Assembly: GCA_951217055.1 (NCBI GenBank)
Contig: OX578282.1
Span: 69,531,092-69,595,091, forward strand
Source: Gerris lacustris
Taxonomy: Eukaryota; Arthropoda; Insecta; Hemiptera; Gerridae
Direction of reading: 5' to 3'
DNA length: 64,000 nt
Shown: positions 34,770 to 45,179 of the stretch, in pieces
How positions within the stretch are numbered: position 1 is the first letter of the stretch
Layout of the letters: every line of letters starts with the position of its first letter
The notes under the pieces: model-generated
What the model was told of the DNA's origin: nothing
What the model saw: only the letters and a program-made list of their open reading frames with translations
Database searches by the model: none
Made by a program: the position numbers and the translations under genes

Positions 34770-36242
34770 TTGAATGATCTATCAAAAGAAAAACACCAAA
34801 AGAGAATAATAATATATACATATAACTGCAGAACTTTAAGAAGTGACCAAAAATTAAAAGAACTTCTTGAGGAAGTTGATAGCATTGAATGGGATGTTAT
34901 CGGCCTCAGTGAAACGAGAAGAGACGGGGAAAAAGTAATATCATTGCAAAATCAAATAGAACTCTATGTGAACGGACAGGGCCATACGGGTGGCACTGGT
35001 TTCCTAGTGAATCGAAAAACAGCTAAAAACATAACTTGCTACAAGCCATATTCACATAGAGTCTCTAAACTTATATGGAAACTGGGAAAAGAACAAGGTG
35101 GAGGACGGATGCAAATAATACAGGGTTACGCTCCTACTATAGACGCAGAAGATGACATCATAGAAAACTTCTATGCCTCACTTCAGGCTGCCGTAGATGA
35201 AGATCCGTGCAGGTACACCTATATTATAGGTGATTTTAATGCTAAAATAGGAAAAGACGTCAACTTTAATGCAATAGGTAAATTCGGTATCGGCTGCAGA
35301 AATGAGAGGGGTGTCAGGCTTTTAGAATTTGTTGAAGGTAACTCAATGTTTATTATGAATTCGTTTTTTAAGAAACCACCGGGAAAAAAGTGGACATGGG
35401 CCAGTCCTGATAAGCTGACGTTTAACGAAATCGATTTTGTCATCACGAATAAGATTTCAAGTGTTGTTGACGTAGAAACAGATGACAGACTTGATATTGA
35501 TAGCGATCATAGAGCGCTTAAAGCCACCCTGGACATAAAGAAAGTAAAAATAAAACGAACACCAAAAAACAATATAAATAGGATTAATTATATTGACACT
35601 GACCAATATGAGGATATACTGAAAAAGGAAATAAATCATTTTGAACTCATAGAGGATATAGATAAGAGTCAAGAAGTGTTAATAAGCGCCATAAAATCAA
35701 CTAATAATAAACTTTCAATAAAAAATAAAAAAGAAAACAAGGGCATTCCAAAACACATAAAGAAACTATTAGAAAAGAGAAGAAGAGAGAAGAAAAAAGG
35801 ATTAAATAGGGAAGAAATTAGCAAGATTTCGAAATCAATTAGAGAAAAACTAAAGGAATGGAGCAAGGAAAAGAAAATTAAGGAGTTGGAATTAGTAATA
35901 GAAAAAGGTGGAAGTATTAAAAACTATTGGAAATCACAAGCTATTGGAAAGGGAAAAATATTTGGAATGAAGGATAAAGATGGTAATATGAAAAGAGAAA
36001 ATAATGAAATAATTGATATAATTATGGAATACTACGGAAGTTTATATGAAAGTGAAAAGGTGAGGGAAAATCAGGATAAAGCAAAAGAAACAGTGACACA
36101 CTGCAGAGATAAAGCGCCAGCTATTACAAACGAAGAAGTGGAAAGGGCAATACATGGAATGAAAAATGGTAAAGCGGCTGGAGTCGACAGAATATTCGTG
36201 GAAGAACTAAAGGCTAGGCCCAACTATGGTCTCAGCCATTAA
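34770..36242 (+). CDS. RTE LINE ORF2, endonuclease and start of RT
   Basis: The APE endonuclease motifs are present: TYNCRTLRSDQ, DVIGLSETRRDG, GDFNAKIGK, NEIDFVITN and SDHRALKATL. A long Lys-rich spacer follows, then the RT-0 region EEVERAIHGMKNGKAAGVDR. The frame ends at 36240 because of a frameshift shortly after the A-G-V-D motif; the downstream frame picks up at about 36226. Confidence 0.85.
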   Translation: MNDLSKEKHQKRIIIYTYNCRTLRSDQKLKELLEEVDSIEWDVIGLSETRRDGEKVISLQNQIELYVNGQGHTGGTGFLVNRKTAKNITCYKPYSHRVSKLIWKLGKEQGGGRMQIIQGYAPTIDAEDDIIENFYASLQAAVDEDPCRYTYIIGDFNAKIGKDVNFNAIGKFGIGCRNERGVRLLEFVEGNSMFIMNSFFKKPPGKKWTWASPDKLTFNEIDFVITNKISSVVDVETDDRLDIDSDHRALKATLDIKKVKIKRTPKNNINRINYIDTDQYEDILKKEINHFELIEDIDKSQEVLISAIKSTNNKLSIKNKKENKGIPKHIKKLLEKRRREKKKGLNREEISKISKSIREKLKEWSKEKKIKELELVIEKGGSIKNYWKSQAIGKGKIFGMKDKDGNMKRENNEIIDIIMEYYGSLYESEKVRENQDKAKETVTHCRDKAPAITNEEVERAIHGMKNGKAAGVDRIFVEELKARPNYGLSH

Positions 36243-37614
36243 ACACATAGCAAATTTATGCCTGGAACAACAAAAAGTGCCCCAAGATTGGCTTATAGCA
36301 CAACTTGTCCTTATATTTAAAAAGGGAGATCGGCTTAACATCGAAAATTATAGACCTATTAGCCTTTTGTCAGTAAGTTACAAAATATTCATGAAAATAA
36401 TCGCGAAACGCATAGAAAACCTATTGGAATCCGATATCGATAGCTCGCAGACAGGGTTTAGGAAAAATATGTCTACTTTAGACCACGTTTTTGTTGTTAA
36501 ACAAATGATAAGAAGATGCCATGAATACAACTTTCCTTTAGTCCTCATATTCGTCGATTTCAAGAAAGCCTTCGACTCAATATACAGACATGAAATACTT
36601 AACGCAGTAATGGAGACCACAGCAGACAAAGAGATTATTGAAATAATAAAATATATTTACCACGGAGCCAAGTTAGAGATATCTCTCGATCAAACATGTA
36701 GAACAATCAATATAAATCGAGGAACTAGACAGGGCGATGTGCTATCAAGTAAAGTCTTCATTTGTGTACTTGAGAGAGTTTTTAACATGCTGGAATGGGA
36801 GAATAGGGGGATTAAAGTAAACGGTAGATGGTTGAATAGCCTAAAATTTGCAGATGATGTAGTTTTAATATGCAAGGATGTAAATGAAGCAAAAGAAATG
36901 TTGGAAAATCTAATTGATAAAGCTAAGCATATAGGACTAGAAATAAATAAGAATAAAACCAAAGCAATGAACGTAAATATAAACAACTCAGAAAATATTC
37001 AAATACTAGGCGATTCAATTGAATGTGTGAATGAGTATATATACCTAGGCTCTCTGATAAGTAACAAAATAGATGGTCAAGACAGAGAAATAAGCAGAAG
37101 AGTAACCCTCGGATGGGTTTCATTCAACAAATATCGTCATCTATTTAAATCAGATGTAGGAATGGACCTAAAAAAGAAGTTGTGGACATCATGCGTACTG
37201 CCAGTCATAACATACGGGTGTGAAACGTGGCAACTAACTGAAAGTGCATTAAACAGGCTTAGAACGACCCAAAGAGCCATGGAGAGAAGCATGCTCAGGA
37301 TAACCAGGAGAGACAGAAAGAGGAACGAATGGATAAGGAATAAGACCCAACTAGAAGATATAGGAAAGATTGTGGTGGAGCGTAAATGGAACTGGGCAGG
37401 GCATATTGTGCGGACTCTAGATAATAGATGGACCAAAGAACTTATCGACTGGTATCCTAGAGATAAGACACGAAAAAGAGGAAGACCTAGGCTAGCCTGG
37501 GACGAAGAAATGAAGAAGACTTGTGGAGGTGCCTGTTGGCAAAGAGTAGCTCTTCAGAGACCGGAATGGAAAAGAATGAAGTCAATATACTCTTCTGAAT
37601 GGCTTACAAAATAA
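36226..37614 (+). CDS. RTE LINE ORF2, reverse transcriptase part
   Basis: The RT domain has the usual blocks: KKGDRLNIENYRPISLLSV, VDFKKAFDSI, NRGTRQGDVLS and the catalytic LKFADDVVLIC. The C-terminal domain carries YGCETW, WAGHIVR and RKRGRPRLAW. Together with the upstream frame this is a complete RTE ORF2 except for one frameshift. It would nick target DNA and prime reverse transcription there. Confidence 0.85.
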   Translation: MVSAIKHIANLCLEQQKVPQDWLIAQLVLIFKKGDRLNIENYRPISLLSVSYKIFMKIIAKRIENLLESDIDSSQTGFRKNMSTLDHVFVVKQMIRRCHEYNFPLVLIFVDFKKAFDSIYRHEILNAVMETTADKEIIEIIKYIYHGAKLEISLDQTCRTININRGTRQGDVLSSKVFICVLERVFNMLEWENRGIKVNGRWLNSLKFADDVVLICKDVNEAKEMLENLIDKAKHIGLEINKNKTKAMNVNINNSENIQILGDSIECVNEYIYLGSLISNKIDGQDREISRRVTLGWVSFNKYRHLFKSDVGMDLKKKLWTSCVLPVITYGCETWQLTESALNRLRTTQRAMERSMLRITRRDRKRNEWIRNKTQLEDIGKIVVERKWNWAGHIVRTLDNRWTKELIDWYPRDKTRKRGRPRLAWDEEMKKTCGGACWQRVALQRPEWKRMKSIYSSEWLTK

Positions 37615-38303
37615 ATCTATACTAAATATAAAATGATATATATAAATAATAACATTAGCAAATTAGGTATTTACATATATTTGTAAATTTATATGTTAAT
37701 ATCAAAAAAAAAATATAAAATAAAATAAATAGGTTATATATGTAGTAAGTAAATATTTTAATTAACAAAGATATAATGAATTAGTAGCTAATAAGCAGAT
37801 CATTAATTAAACAATAAATATATACTTAGTGTATAATAAGAATTATAAAAGAATAAATAAATAAATAAAATTAATAATAATAATAAATAAATAAATAAAT
37901 AAATAAATAATAAATAAACAAATAATAAATTAAAAAAAAAATAAATAAATAAATAAAAAATTGCATGCTGAGTGAATAACTATTAATCAATTTAAATAGT
38001 AAATTTTTAAAACAGATTTAAAGTAGAGTTAAAATTTGTGTTAATGTTGTTATATTTGCTAATTGTTTATTTTTGTATATTGCTTCTATTGTATTTGTTA
38101 ATAAGTAATCAAACCTCGTTATGCTTTAAGATATTTATGGCGATGTTTCAAATTATTGTGATGCAACCAACCCAAATCCCATTAAGGGAACCACGGTTTC
38201 GACCGATTTGCATATATATAAATTAAAAATGTATATATTTGTATATGTATTGTAAATTTTCTAATGATGCAATAAATGGTATTATTATTATTATTATTAT
38301 TAT

Positions 38304-38316
38304 AGTTAAGTTAGAG
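38304..38316. repeat. 13-bp target site duplication, right copy
   Basis: AGTTAAGTTAGAG follows the (ATT)n tail of the RTE LINE. Confidence 0.9.
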
Positions 38317-39250
38317 ACAGTAAGAATGCTTCTAGCTTACGTCAATAGGTTTTATCTCGAAATTCATCAAATGGACTTTCAAACTGCCTTCTTTAATGGA
38401 GTACTTGAGGAAACAGTTTATATGAAAATTCCAGAAGGATTAAAACCTGGCATGAGTGAGAAGGGGAAAGTATGCAAGTTAGTTAGATCGTTGGACGGGT
38501 TAAAACAGGCTCCACGAGCTTGCAACATCAGATTTAATCATTTTGTTATTGTTGTTTTAAAGTTTAAAAGAACAGAATGTGATTATTGTTTATATGTTAA
38601 AAATTTCGCTCAATCGATATTTATAATTTTAGTGTTTGTTTATGACTTATTGTTAATTTGCGAGAGTGTAGATCTTATTAATAAAATAAAACAGGATTTT
38701 GCTAAAGAATTTAAAATGGCTGACATGGGTCAAGTGACAAGTTTTCTAGGTTTTAAAATTGACATACAGAAAGATTTAGGTACAATAAAAATTTCACAAA
38801 CGCACTACGTAAAGAAGGTGCTGGAAAGATTTGGCATGTCTGAATGCAGTTCGAAAAATATACCAGTTGAAGAAAAACTTGTAAACTATTTATCACAAGA
38901 ACATCAAGATGTTCACTGGAAGAAACAAGAAAGAAAGATAGAAGTTCACTGGAAGCACCTGAAGCATGTACTTAAATATATAAAAGAGCATCGTCGCATG
39001 AAACACTTAGACGTTAAGTATAATTTCATAAGGGAATCTGTACAAGATGGAAAAATCCAAATAAAGCATTTATCTACAGTTGACCAGCCGATATCCTTAC
39101 GAAGGCTCTGACCCCGGTCAAGTTCTTGAAGCATCGTGGAACAATTGGTGTACATGGTCGAGAAGGGGTGTTGGTATACTTGGCAACCATGTCATACCCT
39201 GACATTATTTATTGTTGATTTGTTTTATAAATTAAATTGTCATTCCCAAT
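38317..39250 (+). pseudogene. Ty1/copia retrotransposon, part 2 (rest of RT, RNase H remnant)
   Basis: It resumes with TVRMLLAYVN, MDFQTAFFNGVLEETVYMKI, VCKLVRSLDGLKQAPRACN and FLGFKIDIQKDLG. The active-site block, normally YVDD, reads VYDLLL, with an aspartate lost. RNase H is reduced to a short tail with a deletion (KIQIKHLSTVDQ is the usual pre-LTR end). TGTTGGTATACTTGG at about 39170 may be the start of the 3' LTR. Dead copy. Confidence 0.75.
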
Positions 39251-39370
39251 AAATACGTATTACAAGCAATAGCGTTGAAACTCAATAGTACCAATAACCG
39301 CCACCTGTCTGAATATTTATGAATTAGACTAGAGTTATTCGATAACAGGTATTTTTCAATATTAGGTTAT

Positions 39371-41449
39371 TTTAGACAGCTACTCGACGAACGAACTAAC
39401 TTAAGCATTTCACTTAAAACTCCTGAAGATATAGATTCTTGTGTGAAAAATTTTACCGAGATGATTCAGCGCTCAGTTTGGGACTCCACCTCATCAAAAC
39501 ACAGAAAAACACCCGAAAAACAATTCATCCCCATCTCACTTCGCCAACTCATTACGGAGAGACGTCACGCAAGAGCTTTATGGCAGAGATCTCGACTCCC
39601 ATCGGACAAACAAACTTACAACCGACTGACAAGACAACTAAAAACCGCATTTAGAGACCATAGATGTAAGACTTTCGAAGAATACACCAACCAACTAACG
39701 ACAAAGGACAAATCACTCTGGACAGCGACTAAACGGATCCTATCCTACAAAAATATTTCCTCTCCTCTCCTTAAAAGTGATAACTCCTGGGCCAAATCTC
39801 ACGAAGAAAGAGCCAATTATTTTTCCCTTCACCTTTCCGATCTTTTTAAACCACATCCAGATATAGTTGAACCCGAACACGTAAATTTCATCCTTAAAGA
39901 CCTTGATACTCCTTTACTACTCTCACCTCCTCCTAAATCATTTACCCCATCCGACGTTAAATACATAATTAACCATTTGTCAAAAAATAAAAGTCCCGGC
40001 TATGACCTTATCACCTCCTCTATAATTAAACAACTTCCTAAAAAATCTATTATATTCCTAACCTACATTTACAATGCTGTTCTCCGCACCACATACTTTC
40101 CTTACCTGTGGAAGTACAGTTCCATAAAGATGTTCCCTAAACCCAATAAACCTCAACACCTTGTCACATCCTATCGTCCTATTAGCCTGCTTCCTATCCT
40201 CGGTAAAATCCTAGAAAAACTGCTCTTCAAACGAATCTCCAAAATATTCCATGCATCCAACATCCTACCTAATCACCAGTTTGGCTTCCGATCCCAACAT
40301 TCCACCATCCAACAGTGTCACCGGATTGTCGACTCCGTCTCATCCTCCCTTGAGCGAAAACAGTATTGCACTGGTGTCTTCTTAGATGAGGCCCAGGCCT
40401 TTGATAGGATTTGGCACCAGGGCCTACTGTGGAAACTAAAGAGCATCCTCCCCTTTACCTATTACCTTATCCTCAAATCCTATCTCCATGATAGATACTT
40501 CCATGTAAGCAGTGGTCCTACCCGTTCACCTACATATCCTATTCTCGCAGGTGTTCCTCAAGGAAGTATTCTTGGTCCTTTACTATACTCCTTTTATACA
40601 TCCGATATCCCTCAACTTCCTACTACCCAATTAGCTACCTTCGCTGACGACAAGTGTATATTCTCCACATCCTCTGATCCGAATACAGCATCCACCAACA
40701 TCCAAAACCATCTTGATCTCCTTGAACCTTGGTTAAGGAAATGGAGGATAAAAATAAATGAGCAAAAAAGTGTTCACGTCACTTTTACCCTCAGGCATTC
40801 AACATGTCCTCCAGTCATCCTCAACCAAGGACTCATCCCTCAATCCTGTTCCGTAAGATACCTAGGTCTCCATCTTGACCGACGATTGACTTGGGCTTTG
40901 CACACCAAAACTAAACGTACGGACACTAACAGACGGTACAAACTCTTACTCCGACTCCTCGACCAAAGATCCCACCTATCCCTTTCTAATAAACTCCTTA
41001 TCTACAATTCCATACTCAAACCAATTTGGACCTATGGAATTGAGCTCTGGGGTAGCACCAAGCGCTCAAATTCTTATAGGATCCAATCCCTTCAATCAAA
41101 GATCCTTCGAAAAATCACTAACTCTCCTGCATACGTTTCTAATCTCACAATTCACAACGACCTCAAAATTCCCTTTGTACAAGACCTCGCTTCTTCCCGC
41201 TACACAAAATTCCATGAAAACCTACACCATCATCCTAATCCTTTAGTCGAATCCATGGCTTCCATTCATATCCCTCCCCGTCGGCTGAAGAGGAGTTGGC
41301 CAAGAGATTTATTGCAATAATTAAAATAATGTAAAATACCTGATAGGAGTACTACCACTGGGAAGCCTCTCCTCTCACGATCAACCACGCTAATTAACCT
41401 TTGTCATCTATGTTACTAATAGCAATCTTTTGCAAGTAGCTTAAAATAA

Positions 41450-41484
<35 letters not shown>
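39371..41484 (+). mobile_element. 5'-truncated Jockey-clade LINE
   Basis: An A-run of about 30 nt ends at 41484, and TAGGTTAT is duplicated at 39363-39370 and 41485-41492. The 5' end lies between the endonuclease and RT, so this is a typical truncated insertion. The target is the hAT remnant. Confidence 0.85.
39443..41320 (+). CDS. Jockey-like reverse transcriptase (partial ORF2)
   Basis: A 625-codon open frame without the endonuclease. Motifs: SLRQLITERRHARALWQRSR (pre-RT), KNKSPGYDLI, SYRPISLLPILGKILEKLL, NHQFGFRSQHSTIQQ, FLDEAQAFDRIWH, GVPQGSILGPLLYSFYTSDI, catalytic FADDK, and the thumb SVRYLGLHLDRRLTW and YGIELWGS. The frame is fully open, so the insertion is young, yet it cannot move by itself because the 5' half is missing. 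Confidence 0.85.
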   Translation: MKNFTEMIQRSVWDSTSSKHRKTPEKQFIPISLRQLITERRHARALWQRSRLPSDKQTYNRLTRQLKTAFRDHRCKTFEEYTNQLTTKDKSLWTATKRILSYKNISSPLLKSDNSWAKSHEERANYFSLHLSDLFKPHPDIVEPEHVNFILKDLDTPLLLSPPPKSFTPSDVKYIINHLSKNKSPGYDLITSSIIKQLPKKSIIFLTYIYNAVLRTTYFPYLWKYSSIKMFPKPNKPQHLVTSYRPISLLPILGKILEKLLFKRISKIFHASNILPNHQFGFRSQHSTIQQCHRIVDSVSSSLERKQYCTGVFLDEAQAFDRIWHQGLLWKLKSILPFTYYLILKSYLHDRYFHVSSGPTRSPTYPILAGVPQGSILGPLLYSFYTSDIPQLPTTQLATFADDKCIFSTSSDPNTASTNIQNHLDLLEPWLRKWRIKINEQKSVHVTFTLRHSTCPPVILNQGLIPQSCSVRYLGLHLDRRLTWALHTKTKRTDTNRRYKLLLRLLDQRSHLSLSNKLLIYNSILKPIWTYGIELWGSTKRSNSYRIQSLQSKILRKITNSPAYVSNLTIHNDLKIPFVQDLASSRYTKFHENLHHHPNPLVESMASIHIPPRRLKRSWPRDLLQ

Positions 41485-41486
<2 letters not shown>

Positions 41487-41558
41487 GGTTATCCGAGTAA
41501 CGATTACCATATCCTAACAGGTTATTTTTAACTGTTACTTTATTACGACCCACCTCTA

Positions 41559-41868
41559 AAAAGTACCCGAACATTTTGAATTGCGAGTCTCTGGGGTTTG
41601 GTTACGGTAGGTCAAAAATTTCAATTCAGACCAATGTGCAGACAAAATTTTTATTTTATATACATAGAAAATTAACTCGACAGCTAGTACTAAATATAAT
41701 TCAAATGATGAATGTTGATAATTTAGTTTTAATGTCAGACTGGTATGGACATCTATAGTTGTAGTGAGTTCTATGATACTTAACTTATATCTTACAAATA
41801 AGTAAGTTTTAATACTATTAATAAAATGATATGATACTTGTATTATATTAACAAAATGTTTAGCTTAC
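41559..41868. other. Intronic DNA of a tandem exon array
   Basis: Unique sequence, then GACTGGTATGGACATCTATAG onward, which recurs at 43784-43910 as part of the duplicated exon-intron unit. No separate gene. Confidence 0.45.
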
Positions 41869-41934
41869 CAACTCCAAGGGATCCTGGACTATCATCCTCA
41901 GTCCAAACTACACGAACATTATCAACAGCTGGGG
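41869..41934 (-). CDS. Symmetric phase 1-1 mini-exon, copy 1
   Basis: On the minus strand TTGTTACAG precedes the exon and GTAAGC follows it. The 66 nt read (x)PAVDNVRVVWTEDDSPGSLG and V, starting after one base of a codon and ending with one, so copies can be added without breaking frame. Two further copies (43243-43178 and 43979-43917) preserve splice sites and phase, evidence of constraint on coding. The host gene is unknown; the phase-1 signal exon at 62407-62344 on the same strand is a candidate first exon. Confidence 0.6.
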
Positions 41935-42118
41935 CTGTAACAATTAAATCAAATTTTAACCATAATATTTATTGATTAGATTTAGCACAAAACTTATTTT
42001 TTATTTTTTAATAAGTAATAAAATGCTTGTACTTATTTTACTTTCATTCGAAAAAAGTAGTGACTTCTATGATAATCAACTTATATCTTACAAATTAGTA
42101 AGTTTTAATGCTATTAAT

Positions 42119-43123
42119 TAGAGGTGGGTCGAAAATAACGTAACAGTTAAAAATAACCTATTTTTTTTAGGCAACCATTTCTCAGATAACCTAATATTGA
42201 AAAATACCTATTATTGAGTAACTCTAGTCTAATTCATAAATATTTCGACTAACGCGGTGGCGTTAGGTACTACAGTAGCTGCAGCTCGATAAAGCTCTTT
42301 GTATTAAAATGGCGCCTGTACTATTTATCATAGGAAGTTGAAATAGGGCTCAAATTGTGCAGAATTAAAATTAGGAATGAAGCCTGTGATTAGATTTTTG
42401 ATATCTTGCTTAGAACCAGTATAATTTTAATTTTACTGTTTTTCCTAACCTCAAAGGGCGGTAGAGCCTGACAACACACGCCGGGTGACTTAAGGCAATA
42501 CCTCAGCTCACACCCAGGTTAGTTGGTTCCAGGTTTTCACTCCGGCCCCACACACGCTTTTCATACATAACTAACATACGTTTTACCTCCGGTTCTACAG
42601 AACCGATTTTCTTCTAATTACTTTTATTATAATAAAATTATACGTCTCTTTAGGACTTCATCACCGCAACACTTTTAGACTCATGCTTATTATACAATTT
42701 TATCGGCCTCAGAAAGGACGCCTTTTTCAGTTTATTTTGCTTATTAAATTCTTGCTAAAGCCCGAGAATGTTAACAGATAAAATCTTTACAGTGATCCCT
42801 CACATCAGATTTCAAATTATTTATATTTGTATTATAGATAAGCGCCAATGTTTTTAGAATCTTCAAGCTGAGTGAATATCTTCACTATAAAATTAATATA
42901 AATTCTATCTGTGTAGTTCTTAATAAAGCAAATAAATATTTAATTAATTAATTACCTTAAATAATTCTTAAATTTAATTTCCCCTTATTTTTTGCTCATC
43001 AAGACTCGGGCTAGTATGGTGAGAACCTAATAGGCAAATAACCTATTCCAGGAACCTGTTACCGTTTAATAACGGTAACTTCATAACCAGTTACTGACAA
43101 ATAACACTAATTGCCCACCTCTA
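42119..43123. mobile_element. Complete non-autonomous hAT element, 8-bp target duplication
   Basis: TAGAGGTGGG at the left end and CCCACCTCTA at the right form the termini. CTATTAAT flanks it at 42111-42118 and 43124-43131. Eight-bp duplications and these termini are hAT hallmarks. It is 1,005 bp with no transposase, and sits in an intron of the mini-exon array. Confidence 0.85.
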
Positions 43124-43177
43124 CTATTAATAAAATGATATGATATTTGAATTATATTAAAAAAATTGTTAGCTTAC

Positions 43178-43243
43178 CAATTCCAAGGGATCCTGGACTA
43201 TCATCCTCAGTCCAAACTACACGAACATTATCAAACGCAGGGG
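43178..43243 (-). CDS. Symmetric phase 1-1 mini-exon, copy 2
   Basis: 66 nt with the same acceptor and donor as copy 1, reading (x)PAFDNVRVVWTEDDSPGSLG and I. It differs from copy 1 only by a few bases (AVD to AFD, V to I), so the duplication is recent or homogenised. Confidence 0.6.
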
Positions 43244-43261
43244 CTGTAACAAATAATTGTT

Positions 43262-43740
43262 AAAATCTTGCTGTAACAATAGTTACATATTCATTTGCTA
43301 CTCATCAAGCCCTTTATAACAATGTAGGCAAGTAATGCAGACTAAAATCTTCCTCTTTAGATTAAAGACTTGCCCCAATCTTAAATTTAAAGTTGTCAAA
43401 AGAAGGCGAGATGCTGTGAGCTCAATTTAGTGTAAAGTCGAACATTCTCGGTAGCTAAAACTGCTGTTATCCTTTTATCCGTGCATAATCCTTATTCAAT
43501 AAAATGATTACAGGCGAGCGTAGCGAGCTTGTTGTAAAAGCATTTGTCCACAATCTTTGTCTAATAATATTAATACAGGCTCGCAACGCTTGCCTGGTTC
43601 TACAGTATTTGTATAGTAAATATTTTCTTTAAAATAATTATTGCAGGCTCGCTATGCTCGCCTGTTGTAAAAGCATTTTTCCATAGTCAATATAATGAAG
43701 TTAATGTAGGCTCGCTGCGCTCGCCTGTTTATGCTCTAAT
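43262..43740. repeat. Second GCGAGCGTAGCGAGC repeat cluster
   Basis: It matches 10985-11160 at its start (AACAATAGTTACATATTCATTTG) and then carries palindromic cores at about 43513, 43579, 43645 and 43707. Same family as 10980-12600. Confidence 0.75.
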
Positions 43741-43916
43741 AATAATAATAAGATATTTTTATACATCAGACAAGTGAATATGTCAGACTGGTATGGACAT
43801 CTATAGTTGTAGTGAGTTCTATGATACTTAACTCATATCTTACACATTAGTAAGTTGTAATACTATTAATAAAATGATATGATACTTGTATTATATTAAC
43901 AAAATGTTTAGCTTAC

Positions 43917-43979
43917 CAACTCGAAGGGATCCTGGACTATCATCCGCAGCCCTATATACACGAACATTATCAAACCTGG
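43917..43979 (-). CDS. Symmetric phase 1-1 mini-exon, copy 3
   Basis: 63 nt, one codon shorter, reading (x)RFDNVRVYRAADDSPGSLR and V between TTGTTACAG and GTAAGC. The core (FDNVRV...DDSPGSL) is retained while the middle has changed (VWTE to YRAA). Loss of exactly one codon and preserved phase point to a translated exon. Confidence 0.6.
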
Positions 43980-44027
43980 CTGTAACAAATAAATCAAATT
44001 TTAACCATAATATTTATTCATTAGATT

Positions 44028-44384
44028 GGGAGCCAGGGTAGCCGAGCGTGTTAGGGCTGTTATCAATAAGTCGAGGCAACTCGAGGTCGTGGGTTCGATC
44101 CCGTGCCATGATACTCTGAATTGCATCAATGATTCGCGGACGGTGCAGGGCGAGGGACACCCTTTATGGGGACTCTTCCCCACGCTTTGACGCACGCTTA
44201 TATAGCTTACTAATGACCACACCATACTCGCTTCGGCGGTACAATGTACAAATGTATGATGTGTGAAGTAGCTGGAACTCTCCACCACGGGGCGTAAAAA
44301 GGGCCTAAGTTATGGCCTAATTGTAAGGTTCGAACAAGTGGTTCGTCCTACCCGTTCTAGTAGGAAGTACTAGACTACTACTAC
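44028..44384 (+). mobile_element. tRNA-derived SINE with 13-bp target duplication
   Basis: TATTCATTAGATT occurs at 44015-44027 and 44385-44397. The head has GGTAGCCGAGCGTGTTAGGG (A box) and GTGGGTTCGATCCC (B box) with a long class-II-type variable arm (GTCGAGGCAACTCGAG), so it derives from a Leu- or Ser-type tRNA. The end is a (CTA)n tail. A different family from the SINE at 20606 and 62121. Confidence 0.8.
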
Positions 44385-44470
44385 TATTCATTAGATTTAA
44401 CACTAAACTTATTTTTCTATTTTTAAATAAGTAATAAACAGGTCAAGTGTGTGCTAGTCAGCACACAGCG

Positions 44471-45161
44471 AGGGTCCGTAGGCCACACTATATAGTGTTT
44501 AACTATAAAGTGTATAGTGTTTTTTTTAAAATGCTAAAAAGCTTACTTTGAACAATTCTAAGGGTCTGATATTCTCAAAACACACTCTGATAAAGTATTT
44601 TTTTGCCACTGAACCGGACTACAACCATATAAATACATCGAAAAGACCATAATTATAAAAAAAACGTATTTTGTCAATAAAAAATAAAATAATATTTTTT
44701 TCGAAATTTCCAAAAAGTGGTATCTTTACTTTTGGTCAAAGAATGTTCAGGAATTTTTTCAGATTTTTTGCACTTCACATAAGCGAGATAGAGGGGGGGG
44801 GGGGGGGGGGGACACGTTTCACACCCACTTTAAACTTGCCTATGCTCGCCCTATCAAAGTTATAAAATAAGAATTATATATTTTTGTAATCAGCTCGACG
44901 TACCCTTTCATATGATACCCCTCACGGTGTCGAAAAAAAAAAAAAAAAATTTTACCCTTAAGATTTTTTACCCTAATTCTTTTTTAAAAATATTTTTTTG
45001 AAGTCGCTATATTTTTAATATATGTGGGCAGGTACAAGACACATACATGCTAAATTTCAAAGTGATCGGACGAAAGGTGTAGCCGTGAGAGCACGCGAGA
45101 GCACGGACGGACAGACACACGCAGGAAAATATAAGGGTCCTTGGTTTTGCCTACGGACCCT
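44471..45161. mobile_element. MITE-like element, TIR AGGGTCCGTAGGC
   Basis: AGGGTCCGTAGGC at 44471-44483 is mirrored by GCCTACGGACCCT at 45149-45161. It includes a G20 run at about 44793 and the ACGGACGGACAGACACACGCAGG segment common near ends of insect MITEs. No ORF. A splice-donor-like fragment at 44542-44590 (minus) faintly resembles the mini-exon and may be a relic. Confidence 0.6.
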
Positions 45162-45179
45162 AAAAATTCTTAGTTTTCA

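Larger units (their letters stand above)
33161..38303 (+). mobile_element. Nearly full-length RTE-type LINE
   Basis: It is bounded by the 13-bp duplication AGTTAAGTTAGAG and ends in an (ATT)n tail, typical of RTE elements. It carries ORF1 (33714-34535) and a two-part ORF2 (34770-37614) broken by one frameshift. The perfect duplication and nearly open frames indicate a recent insertion. It landed inside the RT gene of a copia element. Confidence 0.9.
39285..41558. mobile_element. hAT-like element remnant hosting a Jockey LINE
   Basis: The segment 39290-39370 is the reverse complement of 42200-42285, and 41485-41558 continues it to the terminus CCCACCTCTA. Together these are one truncated hAT-family copy, split by a LINE. 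Confidence 0.7.
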
